A stretch of DNA of 38,253 nucleotides from Mycolicibacterium iranicum (GTDB taxonomy: Bacteria > Actinomycetota > Actinomycetes > Mycobacteriales > Mycobacteriaceae), in NCBI RefSeq assembly GCF_001650495.1, contig NZ_LWCS01000017.1, positions 1 through 38,253 on the forward strand, given 5' to 3'. Positions 1 through 7,808 of the stretch are shown in pieces. The notes under the pieces are model-generated. The model did no database searches and was not told where the DNA came from. It was given only the letters and a program-made list of their open reading frames with translations. The translations under genes and the position numbers were made by a program. The stretch's first letter is position 1, and every line of letters begins with the position of its first letter.

Positions 1-212
1 GCTCAGTCGCCATCATGATCCAAGCCGGCCTCATCATCGGCTTCGGGCTGCTGCTCGACACCTTCCTCGTGCGCACCCTCACCGTGCCCGCCATCGCCAC
101 ACTCCTACGCGAAGCCAGCTGGTGGCCCACCAAAGCAACAAACCCGCGACCCGGTCAGACCAACCCAGGAGGCATTAAGGACGCACCTCACGTGCTGGTC
201 CAGGAGAGGTGA
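1..212 (+). CDS. MmpL/RND family transporter, C-terminal fragment
   Basis: Only the last ~70 codons are present; the reading frame enters from the left edge (codons in phase with position 3) and stops with TGA at 210-212. The visible piece is a membrane helix followed by the motif [20 protein letters not shown] and then LLREASWWP. This is the typical end of the last transmembrane segment of mycobacterial MmpL proteins (RND superfamily exporters of lipids and siderophores in the inner membrane). A short hydrophilic tail of about 25 residues follows. The substrate cannot be told from the fragment. A small inverted repeat (261-283) lies 49 bp beyond the stop. Confidence 0.8.
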   Translation, partial: SVAIMIQAGLIIGFGLLLDTFLVRTLTVPAIATLLREASWWPTKATNPRPGQTNPGGIKDAPHVLVQER

Positions 213-845
213 AAAGCGAACAGAGCAATACCCGGCGCTACATGCCGACCAGCGTGAAGGCGTATTCACCCCGAATGAATACGACCCCTGCGCCGGTACA
301 GTCGGCCGGTTATCGACGGACGATATTCGGAACGCCGCCAAGCCGGCGCGTCGCGGCCTCCCCACGGCGCGAGGATGGCGAGGACCCCCGACGTCAGACA
401 TCTTTGGTAGGAGACGCTCGATTTGCCATCGCGAAGGCGCACACTGGCAGTCGATGTTCTATACCTGCCGGTGCACCGTAAGGCGTCCGCTGTCTGACAT
501 TTTCAAAAACCGGTGGTGGCGTTGGCGTCTGAATCATGCTCAGCCTCCGACGCTCATGCTCGACGCGCCGCTTTTTGGTGGAAGAAGCCGAGAAGCGAAG
601 CAGCCTGGCGGGCCGTTGGAAGGCTCCGTTTCCTTGGCGACGGTGGCCAAACCTCGAACACCTCGACGCGTGCGCGCGGGGCTGCGGAACTGAGCGTGAT
701 GACACCATTCGGCTCGCCCTGCTCCAATAACGCGCCAAAATTGGGCCGCTAAAGACTGTGGCTCGGATAGCGAAAGTTGTTGCGGGGAGACCATCGCTAC
801 GAAGCGTTGCGCCGCGAAACTGACTCCCCAGACGGAAGTTCTCCG
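213..845. other. Long gap without a convincing gene
   Basis: About 630 bp between the MmpL stop and the end of the ATPase gene. Open frames exist on both strands, but they are rich in Arg/Pro/Ser, lack recognisable domains and ribosome sites, and overlap each other, so none is called. The only structure seen is the 8-bp inverted repeat at 261-283. A weak pair, GGGGAG (784-789) and CTCCCC (824-829), lies just past the ATPase stop and might help terminate that gene. The gap separates core-type DNA (MmpL) from the putative defence module and may be its left boundary. Confidence 0.5.
261..283. repeat. 8-bp inverted repeat after the MmpL gene
   Basis: CGTATTCA (261-268) and TGAATACG (276-283) are perfect reverse complements separated by 7 nt. 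The site is 49 bp past the MmpL stop. It could be a weak hairpin terminator or a regulator operator (TetR-type operators often look like this). No U tract follows, so a classical intrinsic terminator is not supported. Confidence 0.45.
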
Positions 846-3296
846 CTACTTCGTCCGCAGGTTCAGATTCAACGCCCCGCACGGGCAGCGCAGAGCGTCT
901 TCACGGCCTGGTGAACCGCTGACGTAGAGCCACCCGCCACAAGCGCTGTTCGTACATTTGAACAGTTTCAGAAAGTCTTTGCAGGCCGCGACCACCGGAG
1001 CGAAGTCCGCCTTCGACATCGAGGCCCAATCATTGTTATGCACCAAGGCGTTGATAGCCCAATTCTCTTCATCCTGCGCAAGCATCGCCTGTTGGCGGGC
1101 CGCTTTGAGGTCTTCAACTTGTTGCTTGCCAGCTTGGTTGTTCCATTTGTCGGCCGAACTCCCAGCTTTCTTGAGCAGGTCTCCATGGCGACCCTTGGCC
1201 GCCGAAAACAAGGCGCCAAGTTCGTAATTGTTATCGGGTCGGTAGATCACCTTGCCCTGCAGCGCGGCGACGATATCTGCCATCGACGCTTCGAGGTTAC
1301 GGCGGAGCTTATGAGCTGCACCGGGCACATCATCGTCAGCGAGGTCAGCGTCGATCTGCGTCCAGAGATCTTCGCCCTGGCCATACACCGGACCGCGATC
1401 GACGGTCCAGCCGTGGAATCGGGCGTGGGCCTTTGACCCGATGAGCCCTGAGGACTGCATCTGCCTGGCCCAGACTTCGTCGTGGGTGGTCAGGATGAAC
1501 TGAACGTCAGGAAAAACGTCCTTGAGCAGACTGCAGAACTGGCGTCGGTGATTGGTGTCGACGGAGGTAACTACGTCATCCAGTACGGCTAAGCGGAAGT
1601 CGTCGTGCAGTAGCTGCCTGATGAGTGCCAGATACAGACACACTCCCATACCGTCTTGATGGCCCTCGCTGTGATAGGCCATTGGAGGAAACATGCCCAG
1701 TCCGTAGAAATCGACTTCGAGATCCAGCTTCCCGGCCGACGGAGCCAAACCAGCCTTGAACGACGACTCATCGTCTGCGTTGATGCGGCGGTAATAGTCA
1801 CTGAAGTCGTGTTCCACGGTGGTGTAAAGCCTGGTCAGCTCGGTGTCTGCCACGTCGTTGTAAATTTCGTAGACCGCCTTGGCGGTGCTGTGGGCTGCGC
1901 TTGCTTTGATGTGTGTGGCCCGGGCCTGGCGCAGCCGGGTCCAACGTTCATGAGCGACTGTCAGGGCACTGCGAGCGTTGGCGGTGGCGCTCTGGTCCGG
2001 CAGCGCCTCGATATCTTGCCGCACCCCGGCAAGCAGGGCCGTCAACCCAGGGGGAAGGGCTAATGGGTTGGCGCCGACTCGCGTCGCCTGTCCACGGATG
2101 GTCGTTAGATGGTCCAGTACGGCGGCGAAAGCGGCCAGATCGGCTAGCCAGTCGACAAGCACAGCTTGGTCGTCGTTACGTCCCACCTTCAGCGCATGGG
2201 GTTGGGCGGCGCGAATCAACGCCTCTGCCCGTTGCACCTGCCCCTTCAACCGCGCTGCCGCAAGCAGAATCCGACGCTCCAGCGTCTTGGCCGCCTCCGA
2301 GCGCGACAGCTTGCCCTGCAGGTGCAGCCGGAGCGTCTCGGCGTCCTCCCATGGCTGATCGCACAATGGGCACGCGGCCTCGGTGACCAGGGGCAGCCCA
2401 GCCTCGATGAGCTCGCGATGGGTGAGGGCGTGGAGAATGCTCGGGTCGTCCTCCAGTTCGGCCAAAGCCTGCGCCAGGTCCAGGGCGGCGTTATCTAACT
2501 CTGGGTGATCCGTAGCGAAGGCGCTCAGCTCGTTGACATCTTGGAGTGCGGAAGCTTTGTTGAACGAGGAATGCTCACCGGCAACCTGAGCCCCGACGGT
2601 TAAGTCGGTGTCGGGCTGCAGCGAGTCCAGCGGCGCAATCCCGAGGACCTGACGATGCTGATTGACTGCGCCGAGGACCTGCGATTCCAGCAGCGTTGTG
2701 AGATCGAGATGACGGCGCAAGGCGTCCTCAGCGTTGCCAACCTCGGTTGTCGCCTGTTTTTCGTCACTGGCGGACCTAGTCATCGCGGTCCGCAAGAGCC
2801 GGCGAGTCTCGTCGATGCGGTCGAGCTTCAGCAGCGCTTGCACTTCCTGAGCGCGCTTACCCGGCTCGGTGTACACATACTTGATGACCTCGCGCCGCGA
2901 CAAAATCAGCTCGGGATGCTGGGCAGCCCAATCCACTGCGGAATGCAGTTCGGGGGTGTCGGGCTCCAGCTTGTAAGTTGCGGCAGTCTTCACGCACCTC
3001 GTCAGCACGCCGGTCTGGCCACTCGCGCTGTCCACGATCGTCAGTGCCACCGATGCGGCGGCAGGGTTGTCGCGTTGGTGCACGTGCGGGCCGTGTTTGG
3101 CCAAGCTGACTCCACCGGTGCCCGCGCCGCTCAGTCGAGCAACGGAGCCTGTTAGCGCGAAGTCGATCGCGTCGACGACGCCACTCTTGCCAGAGCCATT
3201 TGGCCCGGCAACGACGAACGACTGGCCATCTAGTCGCAAATCCAGCAACCGGATGCCGCGAAACTCTTCAACGTGAATGGCTTTGATCTGGATCAC
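846..3296 (-). CDS. Rad50/SMC-like zinc-hook ATPase, putative defence protein
   Basis: An 816-residue ATPase of the SMC/Rad50/RecF class. Seen: Walker A GPNGSGKS at 31-38; a CPLC pair (C309, C312) in the middle of helical arms, like a Rad50 zinc hook; a signature-like stretch around 542-558 (SEGHQDGMG); Walker B FRLAVLDD with Asp573/Asp574; and an H-loop LTTHD at 602-606. After the ATPase core comes a helical region and a C-terminal zinc ribbon (C781, C786, C804, C806), which is not usual for Rad50. The start is GTG at 3296, overlapping the TGA of the upstream 83-codon gene by GTGA, so the two are translationally coupled. It lies divergent to a nuclease-methyltransferase, a context that suggests defence against foreign DNA. 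It is not long enough for a chromosomal SMC and has no SbcD-like nuclease partner. ATPase class is confident; role is inference. Confidence 0.75.
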   Translation of the reverse strand: MIQIKAIHVEEFRGIRLLDLRLDGQSFVVAGPNGSGKSGVVDAIDFALTGSVARLSGAGTGGVSLAKHGPHVHQRDNPAAASVALTIVDSASGQTGVLTRCVKTAATYKLEPDTPELHSAVDWAAQHPELILSRREVIKYVYTEPGKRAQEVQALLKLDRIDETRRLLRTAMTRSASDEKQATTEVGNAEDALRRHLDLTTLLESQVLGAVNQHRQVLGIAPLDSLQPDTDLTVGAQVAGEHSSFNKASALQDVNELSAFATDHPELDNAALDLAQALAELEDDPSILHALTHRELIEAGLPLVTEAACPLCDQPWEDAETLRLHLQGKLSRSEAAKTLERRILLAAARLKGQVQRAEALIRAAQPHALKVGRNDDQAVLVDWLADLAAFAAVLDHLTTIRGQATRVGANPLALPPGLTALLAGVRQDIEALPDQSATANARSALTVAHERWTRLRQARATHIKASAAHSTAKAVYEIYNDVADTELTRLYTTVEHDFSDYYRRINADDESSFKAGLAPSAGKLDLEVDFYGLGMFPPMAYHSEGHQDGMGVCLYLALIRQLLHDDFRLAVLDDVVTSVDTNHRRQFCSLLKDVFPDVQFILTTHDEVWARQMQSSGLIGSKAHARFHGWTVDRGPVYGQGEDLWTQIDADLADDDVPGAAHKLRRNLEASMADIVAALQGKVIYRPDNNYELGALFSAAKGRHGDLLKKAGSSADKWNNQAGKQQVEDLKAARQQAMLAQDEENWAINALVHNNDWASMSKADFAPVVAACKDFLKLFKCTNSACGGWLYVSGSPGREDALRCPCGALNLNLRTK

Positions 3297-3544
3297 GCGC
3301 GTCGGTCGCCGGTCTCTTCGGCAAACAACGCGGCCAGTACGTCAGCCTTGGGCAACTTGTCGGCACCGAGTAACGCGCCCAGCTGTGCTGCTACCGCCGC
3401 GGGCACCACCTCGTCGACCTCGTTCAGGCGCTGCATAAACGTGCGCAGCACCTCAGACTCGATTCGAGACACTCGACCCCCTGCCAACGGTTTACCCCGC
3501 CTCCCCAGCGGTTCGATCACCGTAGCGTCAATTTCAGCAAACAT
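3293..3544 (-). CDS. Small hypothetical protein coupled to the ATPase
   Basis: 83 residues, starting at ATG 3544 (MFAEIDATVIEPLGRRG) and ending with TGA inside the GTGA overlap with the ATPase start. I do not recognise a family. The sequence is soluble and mixed-charge, with a basic N-terminal third and a helical C-terminal part (LNEVDEVVPAAVAAQLGALL). The tight coupling suggests a stoichiometric partner or regulator of the ATPase. By position it recalls the small accessory subunits of SMC-based defence systems, but no sequence similarity to these can be claimed from reading alone. No clear ribosome site is visible upstream of its start. Confidence 0.6.
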   Translation of the reverse strand: MFAEIDATVIEPLGRRGKPLAGGRVSRIESEVLRTFMQRLNEVDEVVPAAVAAQLGALLGADKLPKADVLAALFAEETGDRRA

Positions 3545-3571
3545 GCAGCGTGTTCGCTAACAGCAAACCTC

Positions 3572-3584
3572 GGGAGGATCTCCC
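3572..3584. promoter_or_regulatory. Short palindrome between divergent defence genes
   Basis: GGGAG-GAT-CTCCC is a perfect 5-bp inverted repeat, located 28 bp upstream of the 83-codon gene and about 140 bp upstream of the methyltransferase gene. It is the only obvious symmetric element in this divergent gap and might be an operator. No dedicated regulator gene is visible in the module, so this remains a weak call. Confidence 0.25.
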
Positions 3585-3714
3585 TGCTTGCCGGCCGGTT
3601 TAGATACGACGCAACAGACCTTCCGCCTGCGACAGTCTGCATTGCTTAAAGAAGGCGCGCCGGGGTTTGCCACGCCGGGAGTCGACTATCAACACGGGTG
3701 TCGGTACCACTGCA

Positions 3715-3720
3715 TATGGT
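3715..3720 (+). promoter_or_regulatory. Candidate -10 box for leaderless transcript
   Basis: TATGGT fits the TAnnnT pattern of housekeeping mycobacterial -10 boxes. It ends 6 nt before the GTG at 3727, so transcription starting at the usual distance would begin on the start codon. No -35 match is seen, which is common for such promoters. This supports GTG 3727 rather than the upstream TTG 3667 as start of the next gene. Confidence 0.4.
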
Positions 3721-3726
3721 CGTCAC

Positions 3727-6700
3727 GTGCCCAGCGAACTCGTGAACGAAACCGTCGGCCGCCTCGCCCGCCGCAAGCCGATCCGTGCGGAGGCCGAGAC
3801 CCAGGCGGACATCTACATGCTGCTGACCACCGCCGGTCTCGGACTCGATCCGGACGACGTTGTGAAGATCGAATCCCAGGTCGCTGACGGCACACGACGG
3901 CGTATCGATATCGAGGCCGGGCACGTCGTGATCGAGGTGAAGAAGGACCTCACCGTCGGCAACCTCGCTGACTACGAACAGCAGCTCGCCGGCTACGTTC
4001 AACAGCGGCACAAAGAGCTGGGCACACGCTACGTCGGCATTCTCACCGACGGCACCGGTTGGTTGCTCTACAACCTGGAAGGCGACGCTCTCGTCTTCGT
4101 CTCCGAGCTGGTCCTGAACCCCAGCGCACCCGACGTCGCTCAGCTTCTTGTCTGGCTGGAATCGGTGATGGCGACACGGGAGCAGATCAAACCAACCCCG
4201 CAGGAGATCCAGGACCGGTTGGGTGCCGACTCCCCGGGCCACCGGCTCGACCACGCTTCTCTGGCCGCGCTTTTCGAGGCTAACGTCGACGACCCGGAGG
4301 TGAAGCTCAAGCGAGAACTGTGGGCAAAGCTGCTGCGCACCGCGTTCGGCAAGAACTTCGTCGACGACCCTAACCTATTCATCAACCACACACTGCTGGT
4401 GATCACCGCTGAGTTGATCGCCCACGCCGCGGTCGGCTGGGACGTATCTCCCAGCGGTGGCCTGTCGCCGACGCAACTGACATCCGGGTCGGAGTTTCAA
4501 CAGGCTCAAATCCACGGCGTCGTCGAGGCAGACTTTTTTGACTGGGTGGTGCAAGTCAAGGGCGGGCAGGAGTTCGTCGTCGAACTCGGCAGGCGCATCG
4601 CACGGTTCGACTGGACAAAGGTTGAACACGACGTGCTGAAGATCCTCTACGAATCGGTAATCGCCCCCACCGAGCGCCGCCGGCTGGGCGAGTACTACAC
4701 GCCGGACTGGCTCGCCGACCGTGTCGTCGAAGCGACCGTGACCGACCCCCTAGGCTCTCGGGTGGCAGACCCGAGCTGCGGCTCCGGGACATTCCTGTTC
4801 CACGCCATCCGGCGCTACCTCGAGACCGCGGAGAAGTCGGGAACGCCAACGGCGACAGCGGTGCACGAGGTAACTGCGAATGTGATCGGCATGGACGTTC
4901 ACCCGGTCGCGGTGACCCTCGCCAGGGTCACCTACGTCCTGGCGATCGGATTAAATCGGCTCCGAGACGATGACAGGGGTCCCATCGCGATCCCTGTGTA
5001 TCTGGGTGACTCGATGCAGTGGGAGCAGAGCCGGGACCTCATCGGAGGCGTGGACCGGGTGACCATCAGTACCGAGGGGGACTCCATCATCGCCGGCGGA
5101 GGCGGTGTCCTGTTCGGTGACGATCTGGTCTTCCCGCGCAGCATCCTCGGTGACGCCGGCCGGTTCGACCGCCTGGTGTCGGAGATGGCCGACAACGCGC
5201 TCGACTCAACGAACAAGAGGAACGGGACGCTGATCGACCCGATCCTCAAGCGCTTTAAGGTGACCGCTGAGGAGGCAGAGGTTCTCAGCGCCACCTTCGC
5301 GACCATGCGGGCGCTGCACAAGTCGGGCAAGGACCACATCTGGGGTTACTACGTCCGCAACCTCATCCGCCCCCTGTGGCTCGCCGAGCCGGACAACCGC
5401 GTCGACGTACTCGTAGGAAATCCGCCGTGGCTGGCGTACGCAAAGATGACCGCCACAATGCAGGAGAACTACAAGAAGCTCGCCAAGCCGCGCAATCTGC
5501 TCACCGGCGGCCTAGGAGCGGCCAGCCGCGACCTGTCCACGCTGTTCGTCGTACGGGCTGTGGAGCTGTACCTCCGCCCCGGCGGCGCGTTCTCGTTTGT
5601 GATGCCCTACGGCATCCTGACGCGCAAGCCACATACCGGATTCCGCACTGGCAAGTGGATGACGAGGAACTCCGAGCACCTCGCCGTCAAATTCGGGCTC
5701 AGCTGGGACCTCGCACACGCAACCACCGGATTCCCCATGGTGTCTTGCGTCATCCACGGCGAGAGGTCCTCATCAGCGACTCCGATCGACGCTGAGACCG
5801 TAACGTGGACGGGATACCTTGCACGACCAGACATTCCGTGGGACGAAGCGAAGGACAAGATCACCGTCGGCTCCGGCACCGTCGCTGCGCACGACGCCGG
5901 AGCGGTGCGCCCGGAGTCCCCGTACAAGTCGCAGTTCCGGCAGGGCGCCGTGCTCGCTCCCCAGATGGCACTGTTTGTACGCGAGGCTCCGGCAGGTCCA
6001 CTGGGCGCGGGCGCGGGCCGCGTTTCGGTGTCATCGAACCGAAGCGTCTACGAGCCCGAACGGTGGAAACAGTTGCCGGCGATCACCGCCACAGTCGAGA
6101 CCAAGTTCGTTCGGCCAACGTATCTGGGCCTGACCACGCTTCCGTTCCGCACTCTGGAGCCGCGCCGAACACTACTCGCGATTAGTGACGACGGGGTGTT
6201 GGAGGAAGCGGCAGTCGTTGACCACCCGGGACTGAAGTCGTGGTGGGACCAAGCTGAGAAAGCGTGGGCCGAGAATAAGTCCGAGTCCGACGCGGGGACG
6301 CTGCTGGACCGCATCGATTTCCACGGGCAACTGTCCGCGCAGCTGCCGCCCGCAGCGGTCAGAGTGATCTACACCAAGACCGGGAACAGACTCGCCGCAG
6401 CAGTCGTAAGGGATCCACGGGCCATTATCGACTTCTCCCTCTACTGGACGGCCGTCGCGACTGAGTCAGAAGCGAGCTACCTCTGCGCCATTCTGAACTC
6501 GGGGACCGTGTTGGAGCGAGTAAAGCCGCTGCAAGCCCTGGGCCTGTACGGAGCCCGGCACTTCGATAAGTATGTATTCCTAGTCCCGTTCCCGGAGTAC
6601 GACAACACCATCGATCTGCACCTGCAGTTGGCGAAGCTCGGCGCCGCGGCCGAGAAACTCGCCGCTGAGGTCGATGTGTCCTCGGCTCGGACGTTCCAGG

Positions 6701-6804
6701 CTGCGCGGAAGTTGGTCGATAAAGCTCTGAAAGACGCCGGTATCGCCGCCAAGATCAACGCTGCGGTGGCGGAATTGGTCCCTATGGCCGCTATTTCGCT
6801 ATAA
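3727..6804 (+). CDS. Fused nuclease / N6-adenine DNA methyltransferase (type IIG-like)
   Basis: About 1025 residues from GTG 3727; the frame is open back to TTG 3667, but a -10 box ending 6 nt before 3727 favours the shorter form. The N-terminal region carries D61 and E70-V-K72 (RRRIDIE...VIEVKKD), the layout of a PD-(D/E)xK nuclease as in type I and IIG restriction subunits. A helical linker follows, then the sequence RRRLGEYYTP just before an N6-adenine methyltransferase: motif I DPSCGSGTF at about 348-356 (S-adenosylmethionine site) and catalytic motif IV NPPW at about 565-568. The C-terminal ~400 residues probably hold the target-recognition region. This is the build of single-chain restriction-modification enzymes or of PglX-like methylases. 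It stands divergent to a zinc-hook ATPase, which suggests one defence module. Whether it cleaves, only modifies, or needs the ATPase is unknown. Confidence 0.8.
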   Translation: MPSELVNETVGRLARRKPIRAEAETQADIYMLLTTAGLGLDPDDVVKIESQVADGTRRRIDIEAGHVVIEVKKDLTVGNLADYEQQLAGYVQQRHKELGTRYVGILTDGTGWLLYNLEGDALVFVSELVLNPSAPDVAQLLVWLESVMATREQIKPTPQEIQDRLGADSPGHRLDHASLAALFEANVDDPEVKLKRELWAKLLRTAFGKNFVDDPNLFINHTLLVITAELIAHAAVGWDVSPSGGLSPTQLTSGSEFQQAQIHGVVEADFFDWVVQVKGGQEFVVELGRRIARFDWTKVEHDVLKILYESVIAPTERRRLGEYYTPDWLADRVVEATVTDPLGSRVADPSCGSGTFLFHAIRRYLETAEKSGTPTATAVHEVTANVIGMDVHPVAVTLARVTYVLAIGLNRLRDDDRGPIAIPVYLGDSMQWEQSRDLIGGVDRVTISTEGDSIIAGGGGVLFGDDLVFPRSILGDAGRFDRLVSEMADNALDSTNKRNGTLIDPILKRFKVTAEEAEVLSATFATMRALHKSGKDHIWGYYVRNLIRPLWLAEPDNRVDVLVGNPPWLAYAKMTATMQENYKKLAKPRNLLTGGLGAASRDLSTLFVVRAVELYLRPGGAFSFVMPYGILTRKPHTGFRTGKWMTRNSEHLAVKFGLSWDLAHATTGFPMVSCVIHGERSSSATPIDAETVTWTGYLARPDIPWDEAKDKITVGSGTVAAHDAGAVRPESPYKSQFRQGAVLAPQMALFVREAPAGPLGAGAGRVSVSSNRSVYEPERWKQLPAITATVETKFVRPTYLGLTTLPFRTLEPRRTLLAISDDGVLEEAAVVDHPGLKSWWDQAEKAWAENKSESDAGTLLDRIDFHGQLSAQLPPAAVRVIYTKTGNRLAAAVVRDPRAIIDFSLYWTAVATESEASYLCAILNSGTVLERVKPLQALGLYGARHFDKYVFLVPFPEYDNTIDLHLQLAKLGAAAEKLAAEVDVSSARTFQAARKLVDKALKDAGIAAKINAAVAELVPMAAISL

Positions 6805-6845
6805 CGACTGCCGTCCCAGTGGGAGGCGATGCGCCGCCCTGTTGG

Positions 6846-6867
6846 CGGGCGGGCCGAGAGCCGCCCG
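6846..6867 (+). terminator. GC-rich hairpin after methyltransferase gene
   Basis: CGGGCGG (6846-6852) and CCGCCCG (6861-6867) form a perfect 7-bp stem with an 8-nt loop, 41 bp past the methyltransferase stop. No T tract follows. Such U-less hairpins are often assigned as terminators in mycobacteria, but their efficiency varies, so function is only probable. Confidence 0.45.
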
Positions 6868-6868
6868 T

Positions 6869-6892
6869 GAGATACCGCAGGAGATACCGCAG
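6869..6892. repeat. Tandem 12-bp direct repeat
   Basis: GAGATACCGCAG occurs twice in immediate succession (6869-6880 and 6881-6892) without mismatch. It lies between the terminator-like hairpin and the tRNA-like fragment. It may be a replication-slippage or junction product at the island edge. Confidence 0.6.
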
Positions 6893-7005
6893 TGCTTTCA
6901 TTCGCCCTCATCGGCCGCCAACGCGACCAACAACATATTCGCAGGTCGAGGTCGTTCATCCAGCAGCTGCCGAATGAGTCAAACACAACAAACGCCCAGT
7001 TCAGA

Positions 7006-7048
7006 GGATTTTAAGTCCGCTGCCTCTGCCAAATTGGGCTATGGGGGC
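7006..7048 (-). pseudogene. Truncated tRNA-Leu(UAA)-like fragment
   Basis: Read on the minus strand, positions 7048 to 7006 have the order of the 5' half of a tRNA: acceptor arm GCCCCCA, TA at positions 8-9, a D-arm GCCC-AATTTGGCAGA-GGC, then an anticodon arm with loop CTTAAAA (7015-7009) giving anticodon UAA, flanked by GGA and TCC. After that the match fails: the 3' side reads TCCTC instead of a fully pairing TCCGC, no clean T-arm follows and the 3' acceptor strand is missing. It has no long variable arm, so it is not an ordinary leucine tRNA. It is best explained as a decayed or recombination-truncated tRNA, such as an attachment-site remnant at the island edge. Confidence 0.55.
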
Positions 7049-7134
7049 GTGCGCGTGATCCTACGGGGGCAGCCGCTCCCGTCCGCCGACGGTGCACAAC
7101 CTCGAAGCAGGCGTAACCACGCGCCGTGCTGCCG

Positions 7135-7140
7135 TACCTT
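7135..7140 (+). promoter_or_regulatory. Candidate -10 box, leaderless response regulator
   Basis: TACCTT (TAnnnT) ends 7 nt before the ATG at 7148. Transcription would start at or beside the start codon, and no Shine-Dalgarno sequence is visible. This supports the short start that gives a normal-length response regulator. Confidence 0.45.
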
Positions 7141-7147
7141 TGATTCG

Positions 7148-7807
7148 ATGCGCATCGCTGTGGTGGAAGACGACGACGGCGTCGGGGAGGCGCTGGTCGA
7201 CGCCCTGGCCGAAGTCGGCCACTCCCCCGTGCGGATGCGTCGCGGCGCCGACCTGTTACTCGGCCACCGCGAGGTCGACCTCGTCCTGCTCGATCTCGGC
7301 CTACCCGACGCCGACGGCATGACCATCTTGCGTCAGCTGCGCGGTATCAGCCAGGTTCCCGTCGTCGTGCTGACCGCGCGCGACGACGAACGCTCCGTCG
7401 TCCGCGCGCTGCGCACCGGCGCCGACGACTACGTCGTCAAACCCGCTCGCCTGGGCGAACTTCGGGCCCGCATCGAAGTCGCCGCCCGCAGGCACTCGCC
7501 GGCCGCGGCACCGGACGACGAGGTGGTCGAGTGCGGCGACATCATCGTCGACCTGGGCGCCCGCCGTGTCGAGGTCGCCGGCGCCGAGATCACGCTTGCA
7601 CCCAAGGAATTCGAGGTTCTTGCCTATCTCGTTGCTCGACGTGGCGAAGCTGTCAGCCGCCAGGAACTCATGGACGCCATCTGGGGGGACGCGTACGTCG
7701 CGATCTCCCGAAGCCTCGACGTACACATGACCTCGTTGCGCGCCAAGCTCGCCCGGCCGGACGCGATCGCCACCATCCGCGGATTCGGCTACCGGTGGAG
7801 TTGCTGA
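7148..7807 (+). CDS. OmpR/PhoB-family response regulator
   Basis: 219 residues from ATG 7148. The receiver domain (1-115) has the acidic pair D8/D9, phospho-acceptor D49 (LVLLDLGLPD) and K98 (DDYVVKP). A winged-helix DNA-binding domain (about 128-219) ends with the typical IRGFGYRW. It acts in the cytoplasm, is phosphorylated by the kinase encoded 1 nt downstream, and probably controls the MHS transporter and TAXI lipoprotein genes that follow. Starting further upstream would add about 100 residues unlike any response regulator, so that start was rejected. The -10 box 7 nt upstream points to leaderless expression. Confidence 0.9.
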   Translation: MRIAVVEDDDGVGEALVDALAEVGHSPVRMRRGADLLLGHREVDLVLLDLGLPDADGMTILRQLRGISQVPVVVLTARDDERSVVRALRTGADDYVVKPARLGELRARIEVAARRHSPAAAPDDEVVECGDIIVDLGARRVEVAGAEITLAPKEFEVLAYLVARRGEAVSRQELMDAIWGDAYVAISRSLDVHMTSLRAKLARPDAIATIRGFGYRWSC

Positions 7808-7808
7808 C

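Larger units (their letters stand above)
6805..7147. other. Boundary region with hairpin, tandem repeat and tRNA remnant
   Basis: This 343-bp stretch separates the defence module from the two-component locus. It contains a GC-rich hairpin (6846-6867), a 12-bp tandem duplication (6869-6892), a tRNA-like fragment on the minus strand (7006-7048) and the -10 box of the response regulator gene (7135-7140). The frame of the response regulator is open through this region, but the added residues are unlike any response regulator, so they are not taken as coding. Confidence 0.6.

Noticed and set aside
734..746. GCCAAAATTGGGC resembles the D-loop part of the tRNA fragment at 7028-7040 and might be a second attachment copy
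   Set aside because: The similarity stops after about 12 bp and the flanks show no acceptor or anticodon arm, so it is probably chance.
394..882. 162-codon frame on the minus strand overlapping the end of the ATPase gene
   Set aside because: Arg/Ser/Pro-rich composition, no domain, no ribosome site, and a 37-bp overlap with a well-supported gene; looks like a chance frame in GC-rich DNA.
6842..7147. Upstream extension of the response regulator frame (about 100 residues)
   Set aside because: Covers the tRNA-like fragment and the -10 box, and no response regulator has such an extension; start moved to 7148.
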